Source of the DNA: Lactobacillus acidophilus
GTDB lineage: Bacteria > Bacillota > Bacilli > Lactobacillales > Lactobacillaceae
Direction: 5' to 3'
NCBI RefSeq assembly: GCF_034298135.1
Contig: NZ_CP139575.1
Coordinates: forward strand, 1,860,001-1,924,000
Length of the DNA stretch: 64,000 nucleotides
Positions 52,891 through 61,681 of the stretch are shown here, piece by piece (position 1 is the stretch's first letter; the number at the start of each line of letters is the position of its first letter). The notes below the pieces were generated by a model. It was given only the letters and a program-made list of their open reading frames with translations. It searched no databases and was not told the DNA's origin. Both the position numbers and the translations under genes were made by a program.

Positions 52891-54612
52891 ATGCAATTAG
52901 CCGCTTTAAGACACAGAACAGAAAGTGAAGATAGTTTTGTAGTTGATCCAAAACATGTTCGTGTTCGTTTTCACACTGCAAAAAATGATGTTGAAAAAGT
53001 AATTGTTCATTACTGTGATAATTATTTACCATTAAAATTTGCAGAAACTACTGAAATGGAAAAGATCGGTGAGGGTCAAGTTGAAGACTATTGGGGTATT
53101 ACACTTGATGCACCATATCATCGTTTAAAGTACACTTTTGAAGTTATTGGTAAGGACGGTACAAGTGTAGTTTATGGTGACCGTGCGATTAGCGATGATA
53201 TTAAAGACGCAATCAATGAAGATGGATCATATTTTAAAATTCCATATTGTCATGAAATTGATATGGTCAAAACACCAGACTGGGTTAAGAATACCGTTTG
53301 GTATCAGATATTCCCTGAACGTTATGCTAATGGGGATAAATCAAACGATCCTAAGAATATTAAGCCATGGAATCCAACTGATCATCCTGGTAGAGAGGAT
53401 TATTATGGCGGTGATTTGCAAGGTGTCTTAGATCATTTAGATTATTTACAAAAGCTAGGCGTTAATGGTTTATACTTTTGTCCAATTTTTAAAGCGAGCT
53501 CTAATCATAAATATGACACGATTGATTATTTACAAGTAGATCCGGAATTTGGTGATAAAGATTTATTTGCTAAAGTGGTTAACGAAGCACATGCACGTGG
53601 TATGAAGATTATGCTCGATGCCGTATTTAATCACTTAGGTGATCAATCAATGCAATGGCAAGATGTAGTGCAAAATGGATCTAAGTCACGTTTTGCAGAT
53701 TGGTTCCATATTAATGAGTATCCAGTTGAACCATATCGTAATCCATTAAAAGGCGAAAAGAATCCGCAATATGATACTTTTGCCTTTGAAGAACATATGC
53801 CAAAGTTGAATACTGCTAATCCTGAGGTTCAAGATTTCTTGTTAGAAATTGCTACATACTGGGTGAAGTATTTTGATATCGATGCATGGCGTCTTGATGT
53901 GGCAAATGAAGTTGATCATCACTTCTGGAAGAAGTTCCATAAAGCAGTCACTGATATTAAGCCAGACTTTTACATTGTAGGTGAAGTTTGGCATTCGGCT
54001 CGTCCATGGCTTAATGGCGATGAATTTACAGGTGTAATGAACTATCCGTATACTTTGCAAATTGAAGACCACTTTTTCAAGCATAAGTTAACTGCTGATC
54101 AAATGACTACACGCTTGACTGATCAACTTATGAAATATCGTGATTCTACTAATGAAGCAATGATGAATATGCTCGATTCACATGATACTGCCAGAATTTT
54201 GACAGTTGCAAAAGGTGATCAAGACTTGGCGCTTCAAGCATTAACTTTTGAATTCATGCAAAAAGGTAGTCCATGTATTTATTACGGAACTGAAATGGGG
54301 ATGGCTGGAGATAATGATCCAGATTGTCGTAAGCCAATGGATTGGTCAAAAGAAGATGGACCTGTATGGCAAAGGGTTCATAAGCTAATTAAATTCCGTT
54401 TAGCTCATGATAAAACGCTCAGTGAAGGTAAAATCAAGTTAAGCGTAACAGAAAATAGGCTAATTGAAGTTATTAGAGAGGGCAAAGAAAGTATTCATGC
54501 TTACTTTAATACAACTAAAAATGATGTAAAACTTGATGGTAAAGCTGAATTAAGTCAAGATTTTGAAAAAGGAATACTCGCTCCAAAAGGCTTTGTAATC
54601 ATGGTTGATTAA
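52891..54612 (+). CDS. Neopullulanase / maltogenic amylase (GH13_20)
   Basis: This 573-residue cytoplasmic enzyme has an N-terminal CBM34-type beta domain (residues 1-120). The GH13 barrel follows from VWYQIFPERYANGD. The conserved blocks are DAVFNHLGD, WRLDVANEVDHHFW with the Asp nucleophile, YIVGEVWHSARPW with the Glu acid, and MLDSHDTAR. The N-domain marks the GH13_20 maltogenic amylase/neopullulanase group that cuts cyclodextrins, pullulan and maltodextrins to maltose. AAAAGGAG precedes the ATG. No signal peptide, so it acts on imported maltodextrins. A terminator follows. Confidence 0.9.
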   Translation: MQLAALRHRTESEDSFVVDPKHVRVRFHTAKNDVEKVIVHYCDNYLPLKFAETTEMEKIGEGQVEDYWGITLDAPYHRLKYTFEVIGKDGTSVVYGDRAISDDIKDAINEDGSYFKIPYCHEIDMVKTPDWVKNTVWYQIFPERYANGDKSNDPKNIKPWNPTDHPGREDYYGGDLQGVLDHLDYLQKLGVNGLYFCPIFKASSNHKYDTIDYLQVDPEFGDKDLFAKVVNEAHARGMKIMLDAVFNHLGDQSMQWQDVVQNGSKSRFADWFHINEYPVEPYRNPLKGEKNPQYDTFAFEEHMPKLNTANPEVQDFLLEIATYWVKYFDIDAWRLDVANEVDHHFWKKFHKAVTDIKPDFYIVGEVWHSARPWLNGDEFTGVMNYPYTLQIEDHFFKHKLTADQMTTRLTDQLMKYRDSTNEAMMNMLDSHDTARILTVAKGDQDLALQALTFEFMQKGSPCIYYGTEMGMAGDNDPDCRKPMDWSKEDGPVWQRVHKLIKFRLAHDKTLSEGKIKLSVTENRLIEVIREGKESIHAYFNTTKNDVKLDGKAELSQDFEKGILAPKGFVIMVD

Positions 54613-54636
54613 AAGTTACTTTTAATAAGCAAGAAA

Positions 54637-54672
54637 AAGAAGGTAGGTTAAGTTCTACCTTCTTTTTTTATT
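54637..54672 (+). terminator. Terminator
   Basis: Perfect hairpin AGAAGGTAG/CTACCTTCT with T7 after the neopullulanase gene. Confidence 0.9.
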
Positions 54673-54682
54673 AATTAATTCT

Positions 54683-54749
54683 GATACCGGTAACATGGCT
54701 TTTGATGTTGTAAACCGCTTTCAATTACATGATAATGAAAGCGTAAACA
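54683..54749. promoter_or_regulatory. malP promoter with double operator and second cre-like site
   Basis: GATACCGGTAACAT (54683-54696) and TTGTAAACCGCTTTCAA (54708-54724) repeat the pair seen before the alpha-glucosidase gene, again 25 bases apart. TTGTAA with GATAAT (54731-54736, 17-base spacer) makes the promoter. TGAAAGCGTAAACA (54736-54749) is a further good cre match over the start region. Confidence 0.68.
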
Positions 54750-54782
54750 AATAAGCACTTCAAATATTGCGGGAGATATTAT

Positions 54783-57053
54783 ATGAAACGAATTTTTGAA
54801 ATTGATCCTTGGAAAGTCATTACTCATAAATTTGATCCAAAAGATAAGAGATTGCAGGAAAGTATGACTGCAATCGGTAACGATTACATGGGAATGAGAG
54901 GAAACTTTGAAGAAGGTTATTCAGGTGATAGCCTCCAAGGTACATACTTAGCAGGAGTTTGGTTCCCAGATAAAACGGTTGTTGGTTGGTGGAAGAATGG
55001 ATATCCAAAATATTTTGGTAAAACACCAAATGCTCCAAGTTTTATTGGAATTGGAATCAATGTAAATGGTGAAAAGGTCGATTTAGCTAAAGTTAAATTT
55101 AGCGACTTTGAATTATCACTAGACATGCATCAAGGTCTTCTTTCGAGAAGTTTTATCTATGAAGGTAAAGATGTCAAAGTTAAGCTTGAATTTGAACGCT
55201 TTCTTCACATTGTTCAAAAAGAAGCTGCTCTAATTAAAGTTAAAGCAACTGTACTTGAAGGCCATGCAAAGATTGATTTTGACTCAACTTTAGACGGCAC
55301 TGTTGTTAATGAAGACAGTAATTATGGCGATCGCTTCTGGATTCCACTTGGTGAAGATAAAGATGAAAAAACTATTCAAGTAAAGACTAAGAAAAATCCA
55401 TATGACGTACCACAATTTACAGTATTGTTGAAAGAAGCATTACGTAATAATGGCGTAGCAGTAAATGGAGAAGTTACTACTGAAGATGCAAAATTGAGTG
55501 AAAGATTCTCAGTAGAATTAGACGAAGGTCAAAGCTATGAACTTGAAAAAGATGTCATTGTTGTAACTAGTCGTGATGTTGAAGAAAAAGATCAAGCAGC
55601 CGTTGCTAACAACTTGATGAGTAAACTTCAAACCAAGAGTTTTGAAGATAACTTAGCAGATCATACAGAAGCTTGGAAGAAGCGTTGGGAAACAAGTGAT
55701 GTAGAAATCAGCGGCGACGATGCAGCTCAACAAGGTATTCGCTTCAATATTTGTCAATTATTTATGACATATTACGGTGAAGACAAGCGCTTGAATGTAG
55801 GTCCTAAAGGCTTTACTGGTGAAAAATACGGTGGTGCCACTTATTGGGATACCGAAGCCTTTATCGTTCCAATGTATTTAGCAGTAACTAAACCAAGTGT
55901 TACAAGAGCACTTCTTCAATATCGTCACGATCAATTGCCAGGTGCTTACCATAATGCTAAAGAACAAGGCCTTCCAGGTGCATTATTCCCAATGGTTACC
56001 TTCAATGGTATTGAATGTCACAACGAATGGGAAATCACATTTGAAGAAATTCACAGAAATGCAGATATTCCCCACGCAATAGCCATGTACACTGATTACA
56101 CTGGCGATGACAGTTACGTTAAGAATGAAGGTATGGACGTTTTAGTCGGTACAGCAAGATTCTGGGCAGCTAGAGTTCACTGGTCAAAGATGCGTAACAA
56201 ATACGTAATGCACGGTGTAACAGGTCCTAATGAATATGAAAATAACGTAAACAACAACTGGTTTACTAACACAATGGCTAGATGGCTTCTCAAATATACT
56301 TTGGAACGTTTGCCACTTGCTACTAAGGAAGCTCAAGAAAGAGTTCGTGTTACTGACGAAGAAAAAGCTAAATGGCAAGATATTGTGGATAACATGTACT
56401 TACCAGAAGATGAAGATCTTGGCATTTTCTTGCAACAAGATGATTTCTTAGATAAAGATATTCGTCCTGTTACTGAGATTGAAGATCAACGTCCAATTAA
56501 TCAACACTGGTCATGGGACAAGATTTTACGTTCACCATTTATTAAGCAAGCCGATGTTTTACAAGGTATTTACTTCTTTGATGATCAATACACTATGGAT
56601 CAAAAGGAAAAGAACTTCGATTTCTATGAACCATTAACAGTTCACGAAAGTTCACTTTCACCATGTATTTACTCAATTATGGCTGCAGAACTTGGCAAGA
56701 AAGAAAAGGCAGTTGAACTTTACCAAAGAACTGCACGTCTTGACCTTGATAACTATAATAACGACACAGTAGATGGTTTACACATTACTTCAATGAGTGG
56801 TTCATGGCTTGCGATTGTTCAAGGTTTCGCAGGGATGCGTTACGATCATGATCAATTGAAGTTCAACCCATTTGTTCCTGATGGTTGGGATCACTACAGC
56901 TTTAAGATTAATTATCGTGGTCGTTTGATTGAAGTTTATGTAGATCATGATGAATGCAAGATTACTTTACTTTCTGGTGATGATCTTGAAGTCATGGTAC
57001 ATGACAATAAATTGGATTTGAAGGAAGGTAAAACTAAATGCTTAAAGGCTTAA
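54783..57053 (+). CDS. malP: Maltose phosphorylase (GH65)
   Basis: This 756-residue cytoplasmic enzyme splits maltose with phosphate into glucose and beta-glucose-1-phosphate. The N-terminal beta-sandwich opens with the usual NDYMGMRGNFEEGYSGDSLQGTY. The (alpha/alpha)6 barrel carries the general acid Glu484 in GVTGPNEYENNVNNNW and the phosphate-binding region SLSPCIYSIMAAELG / HITSMSGSW. The length is standard for GH65 phosphorylases. GCGGGAGAT precedes the ATG. pgmB overlaps its last 16 bases, coupling production of the next enzyme. Confidence 0.95.
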   Translation: MKRIFEIDPWKVITHKFDPKDKRLQESMTAIGNDYMGMRGNFEEGYSGDSLQGTYLAGVWFPDKTVVGWWKNGYPKYFGKTPNAPSFIGIGINVNGEKVDLAKVKFSDFELSLDMHQGLLSRSFIYEGKDVKVKLEFERFLHIVQKEAALIKVKATVLEGHAKIDFDSTLDGTVVNEDSNYGDRFWIPLGEDKDEKTIQVKTKKNPYDVPQFTVLLKEALRNNGVAVNGEVTTEDAKLSERFSVELDEGQSYELEKDVIVVTSRDVEEKDQAAVANNLMSKLQTKSFEDNLADHTEAWKKRWETSDVEISGDDAAQQGIRFNICQLFMTYYGEDKRLNVGPKGFTGEKYGGATYWDTEAFIVPMYLAVTKPSVTRALLQYRHDQLPGAYHNAKEQGLPGALFPMVTFNGIECHNEWEITFEEIHRNADIPHAIAMYTDYTGDDSYVKNEGMDVLVGTARFWAARVHWSKMRNKYVMHGVTGPNEYENNVNNNWFTNTMARWLLKYTLERLPLATKEAQERVRVTDEEKAKWQDIVDNMYLPEDEDLGIFLQQDDFLDKDIRPVTEIEDQRPINQHWSWDKILRSPFIKQADVLQGIYFFDDQYTMDQKEKNFDFYEPLTVHESSLSPCIYSIMAAELGKKEKAVELYQRTARLDLDNYNNDTVDGLHITSMSGSWLAIVQGFAGMRYDHDQLKFNPFVPDGWDHYSFKINYRGRLIEVYVDHDECKITLLSGDDLEVMVHDNKLDLKEGKTKCLKA

Positions 57054-57703
57054 TTTTTGATTTAGATGGTGTCTTAACCGACTCAGCACGTTTCCACCTT
57101 ACAGCTTGGAATAATTTGGCTAAGGAATTAGGCATTACTTTAACAAACGAACAACTTGATAGTTTACGTGGTATTTCAAGAATGGATTCGCTTAATTTGA
57201 TCTTGAAGTATGGCGGTCAAGAAGATAAGTATACTGAAGCAGAAAAAGAAAAATTTGCTGCAGAAAAGAATGCTAAGTTTGTTGAGCAAGTTGAAACAAT
57301 GACACCAAAGGATATCCTACCTGGCATTCCAGAATTACTTAGTGATGCTAAGAAGCAAAACTTAAAGATGGTAATTGCTTCTGCTTCAAAGAATGCACCT
57401 AAGATTTTAACTAGACTAGGAATTATGGATGAATTTGATGGGATTGTTGATCCTGCCACTCTTCATCATGGTAAGCCAGATCCAGAAATTTATATCAAAG
57501 CGCAAGAACTTGTTGGATTGAAGGCAAATGAAGTAATTAGCTTTGAAGATGCCCAAGCTGGTGTTGAAGCAATTAAGGCTGCTCATCAATTTGCAGTTGG
57601 AATAGGTAATAAAAAGCTTTTGAAAGAAGCTGATTACATCGTTCCAACCACTGCTGATCTTAAGCTTAGTGAAATTGAAAAAGTTTTTGAAGAGAAAGAA
57701 TAA
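57038..57703 (+). CDS. pgmB: Beta-phosphoglucomutase
   Basis: This 221-residue HAD-family enzyme converts beta-glucose-1-phosphate from MalP to glucose-6-phosphate. The HAD motif I is FDLDGVLTDSARFH with nucleophile Asp8 and acid/base Asp10. Motif II-III are ASASKNAP with a Lys and FEDAQAGVEAIKAA with the Mg-binding acids, and KPDPEIY is also typical. Its ATG is 16 bases inside malP with AAGGAAGG ahead. An IS3-type element begins 27 bases after its stop. Confidence 0.95.
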   Translation: MLKGLIFDLDGVLTDSARFHLTAWNNLAKELGITLTNEQLDSLRGISRMDSLNLILKYGGQEDKYTEAEKEKFAAEKNAKFVEQVETMTPKDILPGIPELLSDAKKQNLKMVIASASKNAPKILTRLGIMDEFDGIVDPATLHHGKPDPEIYIKAQELVGLKANEVISFEDAQAGVEAIKAAHQFAVGIGNKKLLKEADYIVPTTADLKLSEIEKVFEEKE

Positions 57704-57730
57704 AAATTAAAAGAGAGTAGGGGAATGTAC

Positions 57731-59180
57731 TGAGACGTAAAAATTAGACAAATATTTGTTCTAGCTGACTAAGGCTTGATCTCGATATTCAATCGGGGTT
57801 AAGCCTTTTAGTCTGCTCTTTATCCTTTCGTTGTTATAGTATTTGATATATTCTTCGATTGCTTGTGTTAATTCTTCAAGATTGTGATACTTGTACTCCT
57901 GATCATAGAACATTTCTGTTTTGAGCAGGCCAAAGAAGTTTTCCATTAGACCATCATCCATGGAATTACCTTTACGAGACATGCTTTGCGTGATGCCATG
58001 AAGCTTTAAGGCTCGCTGATAAACTCTGCTCTGATATTGACAGCCCTGATCTGTGTGAAAAATACAGGCATTAAGTGCCTTATGCTTGGCAAAAGCCTTA
58101 TTGAGCATGGACATAACTAAATTCATATCCGGATGACGTGAGATTGAATAAGAAACTATATCACCACCACAGCCGTCAAGAATTGGCGATAAGTAAAGTT
58201 TCTGACCATTTAAGTGAAATTCAGTGATGTCTGTATACCACTTCATATTTGGTCGTATGGCAAAGAAGCCTCGATGAATCAGATTTGGAGCTATCTTACC
58301 AATCGTACCTTTATAACTGGAATACTTACGCTTGTTGCGTCTTCGACCTTTGAGCTTAAGTTTGTGCATCCAGTATCGAACTGCTCGATCTGTAACGGCA
58401 TAGCCTTCTTTTCGCAATTGCATAGCTACACGACGATAGCCATAACGTCTTTGATGATAATCGAAGATTTCTTTCATTCTGGATAAGAAACCTGGTTTCT
58501 TTCTCTTAGGCTTATCTTTAGGCTTGATAATGTTGTAGTAAGTACTGCGAGCTATTAAAGGCAGATCTTTATTTTGAGCCAAGACTGTAAATATATAGTC
58601 CAAGCTAACCTTGAATTCTTGCCTTAGTTCAGTGACTGCCTGAGCTATTTCTTGTGATGTTTCTGATCCAAGGCGTTTAGTTTTTTTACGTAGGCATTGA
58701 CGATACGCAATTTCAAGTTTTCTTCTTTGAGTTGCTGGATCTGCTTCTCTAAATCTTTGCGCGATGTTTGGGATTGCTTCTTCTGACTCATGAACGGAAT
58801 GCCGTCCTTTCTTCTTGATAACGACATTATACCCATTTTTCTTATATTCGCGAATCCAATTATACAAGATACCGTTGCTTCTTAGTCCCAGATCTAAAGA
58901 CAACTGATTAATTGAATTATTACCAGTTAATGATCTAACAATGGCTTTTTCCTTAAATTCTTTGGTAAACAATTCCTTAGATTTATCATAGATTTCGATC
59001 CCATGACGATCTATTAAATTAACCATATATTGTAGGGTAGAACGATTTAATTTTATTTCAGAAGCGATTACAGATAAGGATTCATTTCCATTTCTCCAAT
59101 CATTATAAATTTTAAGTCTTTGTTTTTTGTTTAATTTGGACATAGTAAAAGCCGTAAAAGTGTCTAACTTTTACGGCCCA
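57731..59180 (-). mobile_element. IS3-family insertion sequence (IS150-like)
   Basis: The ends are imperfect inverted repeats: TGAGACGTAAAAATTAGACA (57731-57750) and, inverted, TGGGCCGTAAAAGTTAGACA (59161-59180). One minus-strand transposase frame fills it. It lies between pgmB and malK, antisense to the maltose operon. I see no target duplication of 3-4 bases (flanks GTAC and CTTC). Confidence 0.88.
57761..59143 (-). CDS. IS3-family transposase, OrfA and OrfB read as one frame
   Basis: This is a single 460-codon frame. The N-terminal part is the OrfA helix-turn-helix region (LNKKQRLKIYNDWRNGNESLSVIASEIKL). From about residue 190 follows OrfB with the rve DDE core (WYTDITEFHLNGQKLYLSPILDG, FHTDQGCQYQS, DDGLMENFFGLLKTE). 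Between them (about residues 112-157) the frame does not read the expected leucine zipper. That zipper (SRKDLEKQIQQLKEENLKLR) lies in another frame at 58645-58836, ending at an A7 slip site (58681-58687, T7 on the given strand). A one-base insertion near 58795-58802 explains this. The encoded fusion is probably inactive. Confidence 0.82.
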   Translation of the reverse strand: MSKLNKKQRLKIYNDWRNGNESLSVIASEIKLNRSTLQYMVNLIDRHGIEIYDKSKELFTKEFKEKAIVRSLTGNNSINQLSLDLGLRSNGILYNWIREYKKNGYNVVIKKKGRHSVHESEEAIPNIAQRFREADPATQRRKLEIAYRQCLRKKTKRLGSETSQEIAQAVTELRQEFKVSLDYIFTVLAQNKDLPLIARSTYYNIIKPKDKPKRKKPGFLSRMKEIFDYHQRRYGYRRVAMQLRKEGYAVTDRAVRYWMHKLKLKGRRRNKRKYSSYKGTIGKIAPNLIHRGFFAIRPNMKWYTDITEFHLNGQKLYLSPILDGCGGDIVSYSISRHPDMNLVMSMLNKAFAKHKALNACIFHTDQGCQYQSRVYQRALKLHGITQSMSRKGNSMDDGLMENFFGLLKTEMFYDQEYKYHNLEELTQAIEEYIKYYNNERIKSRLKGLTPIEYRDQALVS

Positions 59181-59191
59181 CTTCAGAAACA

Positions 59192-60298
59192 ATGGTTGAG
59201 GTTGATTTAAACCATATTTACAAGAAATATGCAGGTAACGATCGGTATTCTGTAAATGACTTTAACTTACACATTAAAGACAAGGAATTTATCGTTTTCG
59301 TTGGTCCATCAGGTTGTGGTAAGTCAACTACATTAAGAATGGTTGCCGGTTTGGAAGATATCAGTGAAGGAACTTTGGAAATCGATCATAAAGTAATGAA
59401 CGATGTTGCTCCAAAAGACCGTCACATTGCGATGGTTTTCCAGAACTATGCTTTGTATCCACATATGACCATTTATGACAACATGGCATTTGGTCTTAAG
59501 CTTCGTCACACACCTAAGGATGTTATCGACAAGAAGGTTAAAGAAGCAGCTAAGATGTTAGGTCTAGAAGATTATCTAGATAAAAAGCCAGGTGCTTTAT
59601 CCGGTGGTCAAAGACAGCGTGTTGCATTAGGACGTGCGATCGTTCGTGCCGCACCTATCTTCTTAATGGATGAACCATTATCAAATCTTGATGCTAAGCT
59701 TCGTGTGGTGATGCGTACAGAAATTGCTAAGCTTCACCAAGAATTGGGAACTACAACTATTTATGTTACCCACGATCAGACTGAAGCGATGACTTTGGCT
59801 GACAGAGTTGTTGTTATGTCTGTTGGTAAAGTTGAGCAAATCGGGTCACCACTTGAGGTTTACAACAAGCCAGTAAATATGTTTGTTGCTGGATTCATTG
59901 GTTCTCCTCAAATGAACTTCTTCAATGTTCACTATAAGAACGGTCGAATTAGTGATGGCAAAGGGTTGAATATTGGTATTCCTGAAGGTAAAGCAAAATT
60001 ACTTGAAGAAAAAGGATACAACGATAAGGACTTAGTCTTCGGTATTCGTCCAGAAGATATTCACTCAGAAGAAGCATTTATGGAAACTTGGCCAGATTCA
60101 GTAGTTGAATCAAAAGTTGTTGTTTCAGAACTTTTAGGTGCAACTATTCAACTTCACCAAGAAGTAGATGGCACTGAATTTACTGCAATCGTAAATTCAC
60201 GTGATTTCCATAAACCAGGTGATATGGTCAGGATGGGCTTCGATGTTAATAAGGCTCACTTCTTCGATAAGGATAGTACAAAAGCTATCGTTAACTAA
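59192..60298 (+). CDS. malK: Maltose/maltodextrin ABC transporter ATP-binding protein MalK (MsmK-like)
   Basis: This 368-residue ATPase powers the MalEFG importer. It has Walker [11 protein letters not shown]-loop [13 protein letters not shown], signature LSGGQRQR, Walker [17 protein letters not shown]-loop [11 protein letters not shown] and a C-terminal OB-type regulatory domain ([14 protein letters not shown]). The start ATG 59192 gives the normal family N-terminus [15 protein letters not shown]. Upstream the IS3-type element ends only 11 bases away, and the sequence CACTTCAGAAACA before the ATG has no ribosome binding site. A possible one (GTAGGGGA) is left on the far side of the element at 57718-57725. 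Confidence 0.92.
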   Translation: MVEVDLNHIYKKYAGNDRYSVNDFNLHIKDKEFIVFVGPSGCGKSTTLRMVAGLEDISEGTLEIDHKVMNDVAPKDRHIAMVFQNYALYPHMTIYDNMAFGLKLRHTPKDVIDKKVKEAAKMLGLEDYLDKKPGALSGGQRQRVALGRAIVRAAPIFLMDEPLSNLDAKLRVVMRTEIAKLHQELGTTTIYVTHDQTEAMTLADRVVVMSVGKVEQIGSPLEVYNKPVNMFVAGFIGSPQMNFFNVHYKNGRISDGKGLNIGIPEGKAKLLEEKGYNDKDLVFGIRPEDIHSEEAFMETWPDSVVESKVVVSELLGATIQLHQEVDGTEFTAIVNSRDFHKPGDMVRMGFDVNKAHFFDKDSTKAIVN

Positions 60299-60309
60299 TT
60301 TTATTAAAG

Positions 60310-60346
60310 CTTACAACCATAGGTAGCAAAGGCTACTGTTGTTAAG
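60310..60346 (+). promoter_or_regulatory. Intercistronic stem-loop between malK and malE
   Basis: CTTACAAC...GTAGC pairs with GCTAC...GTTGTTAAG around an AAAG loop, with a small bulge. There is no clean T tail. Such a hairpin upstream of a binding-protein gene could be a processing or mRNA-stability element. Confidence 0.45.
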
Positions 60347-60384
60347 AATTGTTTATTGTTTTGATTTTTTAGGAGGAAAAAGTC

Positions 60385-61611
60385 ATGAAGTTTTGGAAGA
60401 AAATGGCTTTAGGTAGTACTGCTGTTTTAGCTGCTATGTCACTTGCAGCTTGTTCAAATGGCTCATCAAATTCATCAAGTTCAAGTAACACTTCAAATAA
60501 GAAGGCTAACTTGACACTTTGGGTAGATACTGAACAAGTACCTTACTACAAACAAATTGCTAAGGACTTTACTAAGAAGAACAAGAACATTAAGGTTCGT
60601 GTTGTACAAAGTCCAAACGGTTCAGCTAACGCTAAGACAGATGTTGGTAAGGACCCATCAAAGGCAGCTGATGTATTTGAAGTACCTAACGACCAATTAG
60701 GTCAAATGGCAGAAGCAGGCTACATTAACCCACTTTCACCATCTGCATCTAAGGACATCAAGGCTAACTACATTGATGTTGCATCAAAGGGTGTAACTTG
60801 GAAGGGCAAGGTTTACGCATTTTCATACGCACAACAAGCTCAAACTATTTACTACAACAAGTCTAAGCTTTCAGCAAATGACGTTAAGGATTGGAAGACT
60901 TTAACTTCTAAAGGTGTTGTAGCTACTGACTTCACTAACGCATATGTAATGTGGCCAGTAATGTTCTCAGCAGGTACGAAGCTTTATGGTAACAATGGTG
61001 AAGACCTTAAGGGTTCAACATTTAATTCACAAGACGGTATTAATGCTTTGAAGTGGTACGCAGCTCAAAAGAAGAATAAAGGCGTAATGCAAACTTCAAA
61101 TGCTTTGAATCAATTGAAGAAGGGTAATGCTCAAGCAATCCTTGATGGTCCATGGAACGCAGCTAATATTAAGAAGATTTTAGGTAAGAACTTTGCAGTT
61201 GCTAAGTATCCTAAGATTGATGTTGGCGGTAAGAATGTACAAATGGAAGCATTCCTTGGTATTGAAGGCTTCGCAGTTAACTCAAACACTAAGAATGCTA
61301 AAGCTGCTTCAGACTTAGCTGCTTACATCACTAATAAGAAGTCACAATTGATTGCTCACAAAGAAGCAGGTCAAATTCCTGTATTAAAGGCTGCAGTTAA
61401 CTCAAGTGCAGTTAAGAGTGATCCAGTTGCTGAAGCTGTAATTGAAATGGCTAAGCCAGGTAACTCAGTATTGCAACCTAAGCTTCCACAAATGGCTGCA
61501 TTCTGGAATGGTTCAGCTCCACTTATCAGTGGTACTTACGATGGTAAGATTAAGCCAAGTCAATACAAGGCACAACTTGCTAAACTCGCAAAGACTGTTG
61601 AAAAGAAATAG
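60385..61611 (+). CDS. malE: Maltose/maltodextrin-binding lipoprotein MalE
   Basis: This 408-residue solute-binding protein has a lipoprotein signal (MKFWKKMALGSTAVLAAMSLAAC, lipobox LAAC, Cys23) and a Ser/Asn-rich linker. A class I sugar-binding domain follows (LTLWVDTEQVPYYKQIAKDFTKKN, DVFEVPNDQLGQMAEAGYINP, ILDGPWNAANIKK). It captures maltodextrins outside the membrane for MalFG. AGGAGGAAA precedes the ATG, the strongest ribosome binding site in the operon, as expected for a highly made binding protein. A hairpin with a T tail follows before malF. Confidence 0.93.
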   Translation: MKFWKKMALGSTAVLAAMSLAACSNGSSNSSSSSNTSNKKANLTLWVDTEQVPYYKQIAKDFTKKNKNIKVRVVQSPNGSANAKTDVGKDPSKAADVFEVPNDQLGQMAEAGYINPLSPSASKDIKANYIDVASKGVTWKGKVYAFSYAQQAQTIYYNKSKLSANDVKDWKTLTSKGVVATDFTNAYVMWPVMFSAGTKLYGNNGEDLKGSTFNSQDGINALKWYAAQKKNKGVMQTSNALNQLKKGNAQAILDGPWNAANIKKILGKNFAVAKYPKIDVGGKNVQMEAFLGIEGFAVNSNTKNAKAASDLAAYITNKKSQLIAHKEAGQIPVLKAAVNSSAVKSDPVAEAVIEMAKPGNSVLQPKLPQMAAFWNGSAPLISGTYDGKIKPSQYKAQLAKLAKTVEKK

Positions 61612-61629
61612 TCAACTAAAAGCATAAGC

Positions 61630-61664
61630 AAAGGTTGGGCTAAAAATTGTCCAACCTTTTTGCC
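61630..61664 (+). terminator. Intercistronic terminator-like hairpin between malE and malF
   Basis: AAAGGTTGG (61630-61638) pairs with CCAACCTTT (61651-61659), followed by T5 counting the end of the stem. It probably reduces transcription into malF, giving more MalE than permease. Confidence 0.7.
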
Positions 61665-61681
61665 TAAGAAGGGGAGAAGTT

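Noticed and set aside
58645..58836. 63-codon minus-strand frame with a leucine zipper as an independent gene
   Set aside because: It is the displaced middle of OrfA of the IS3 element, not a separate gene.
60310..60346. Hairpin before malE as a terminator
   Set aside because: The stem has a bulge and no T run directly after it, so I list it as a possible stability element instead.
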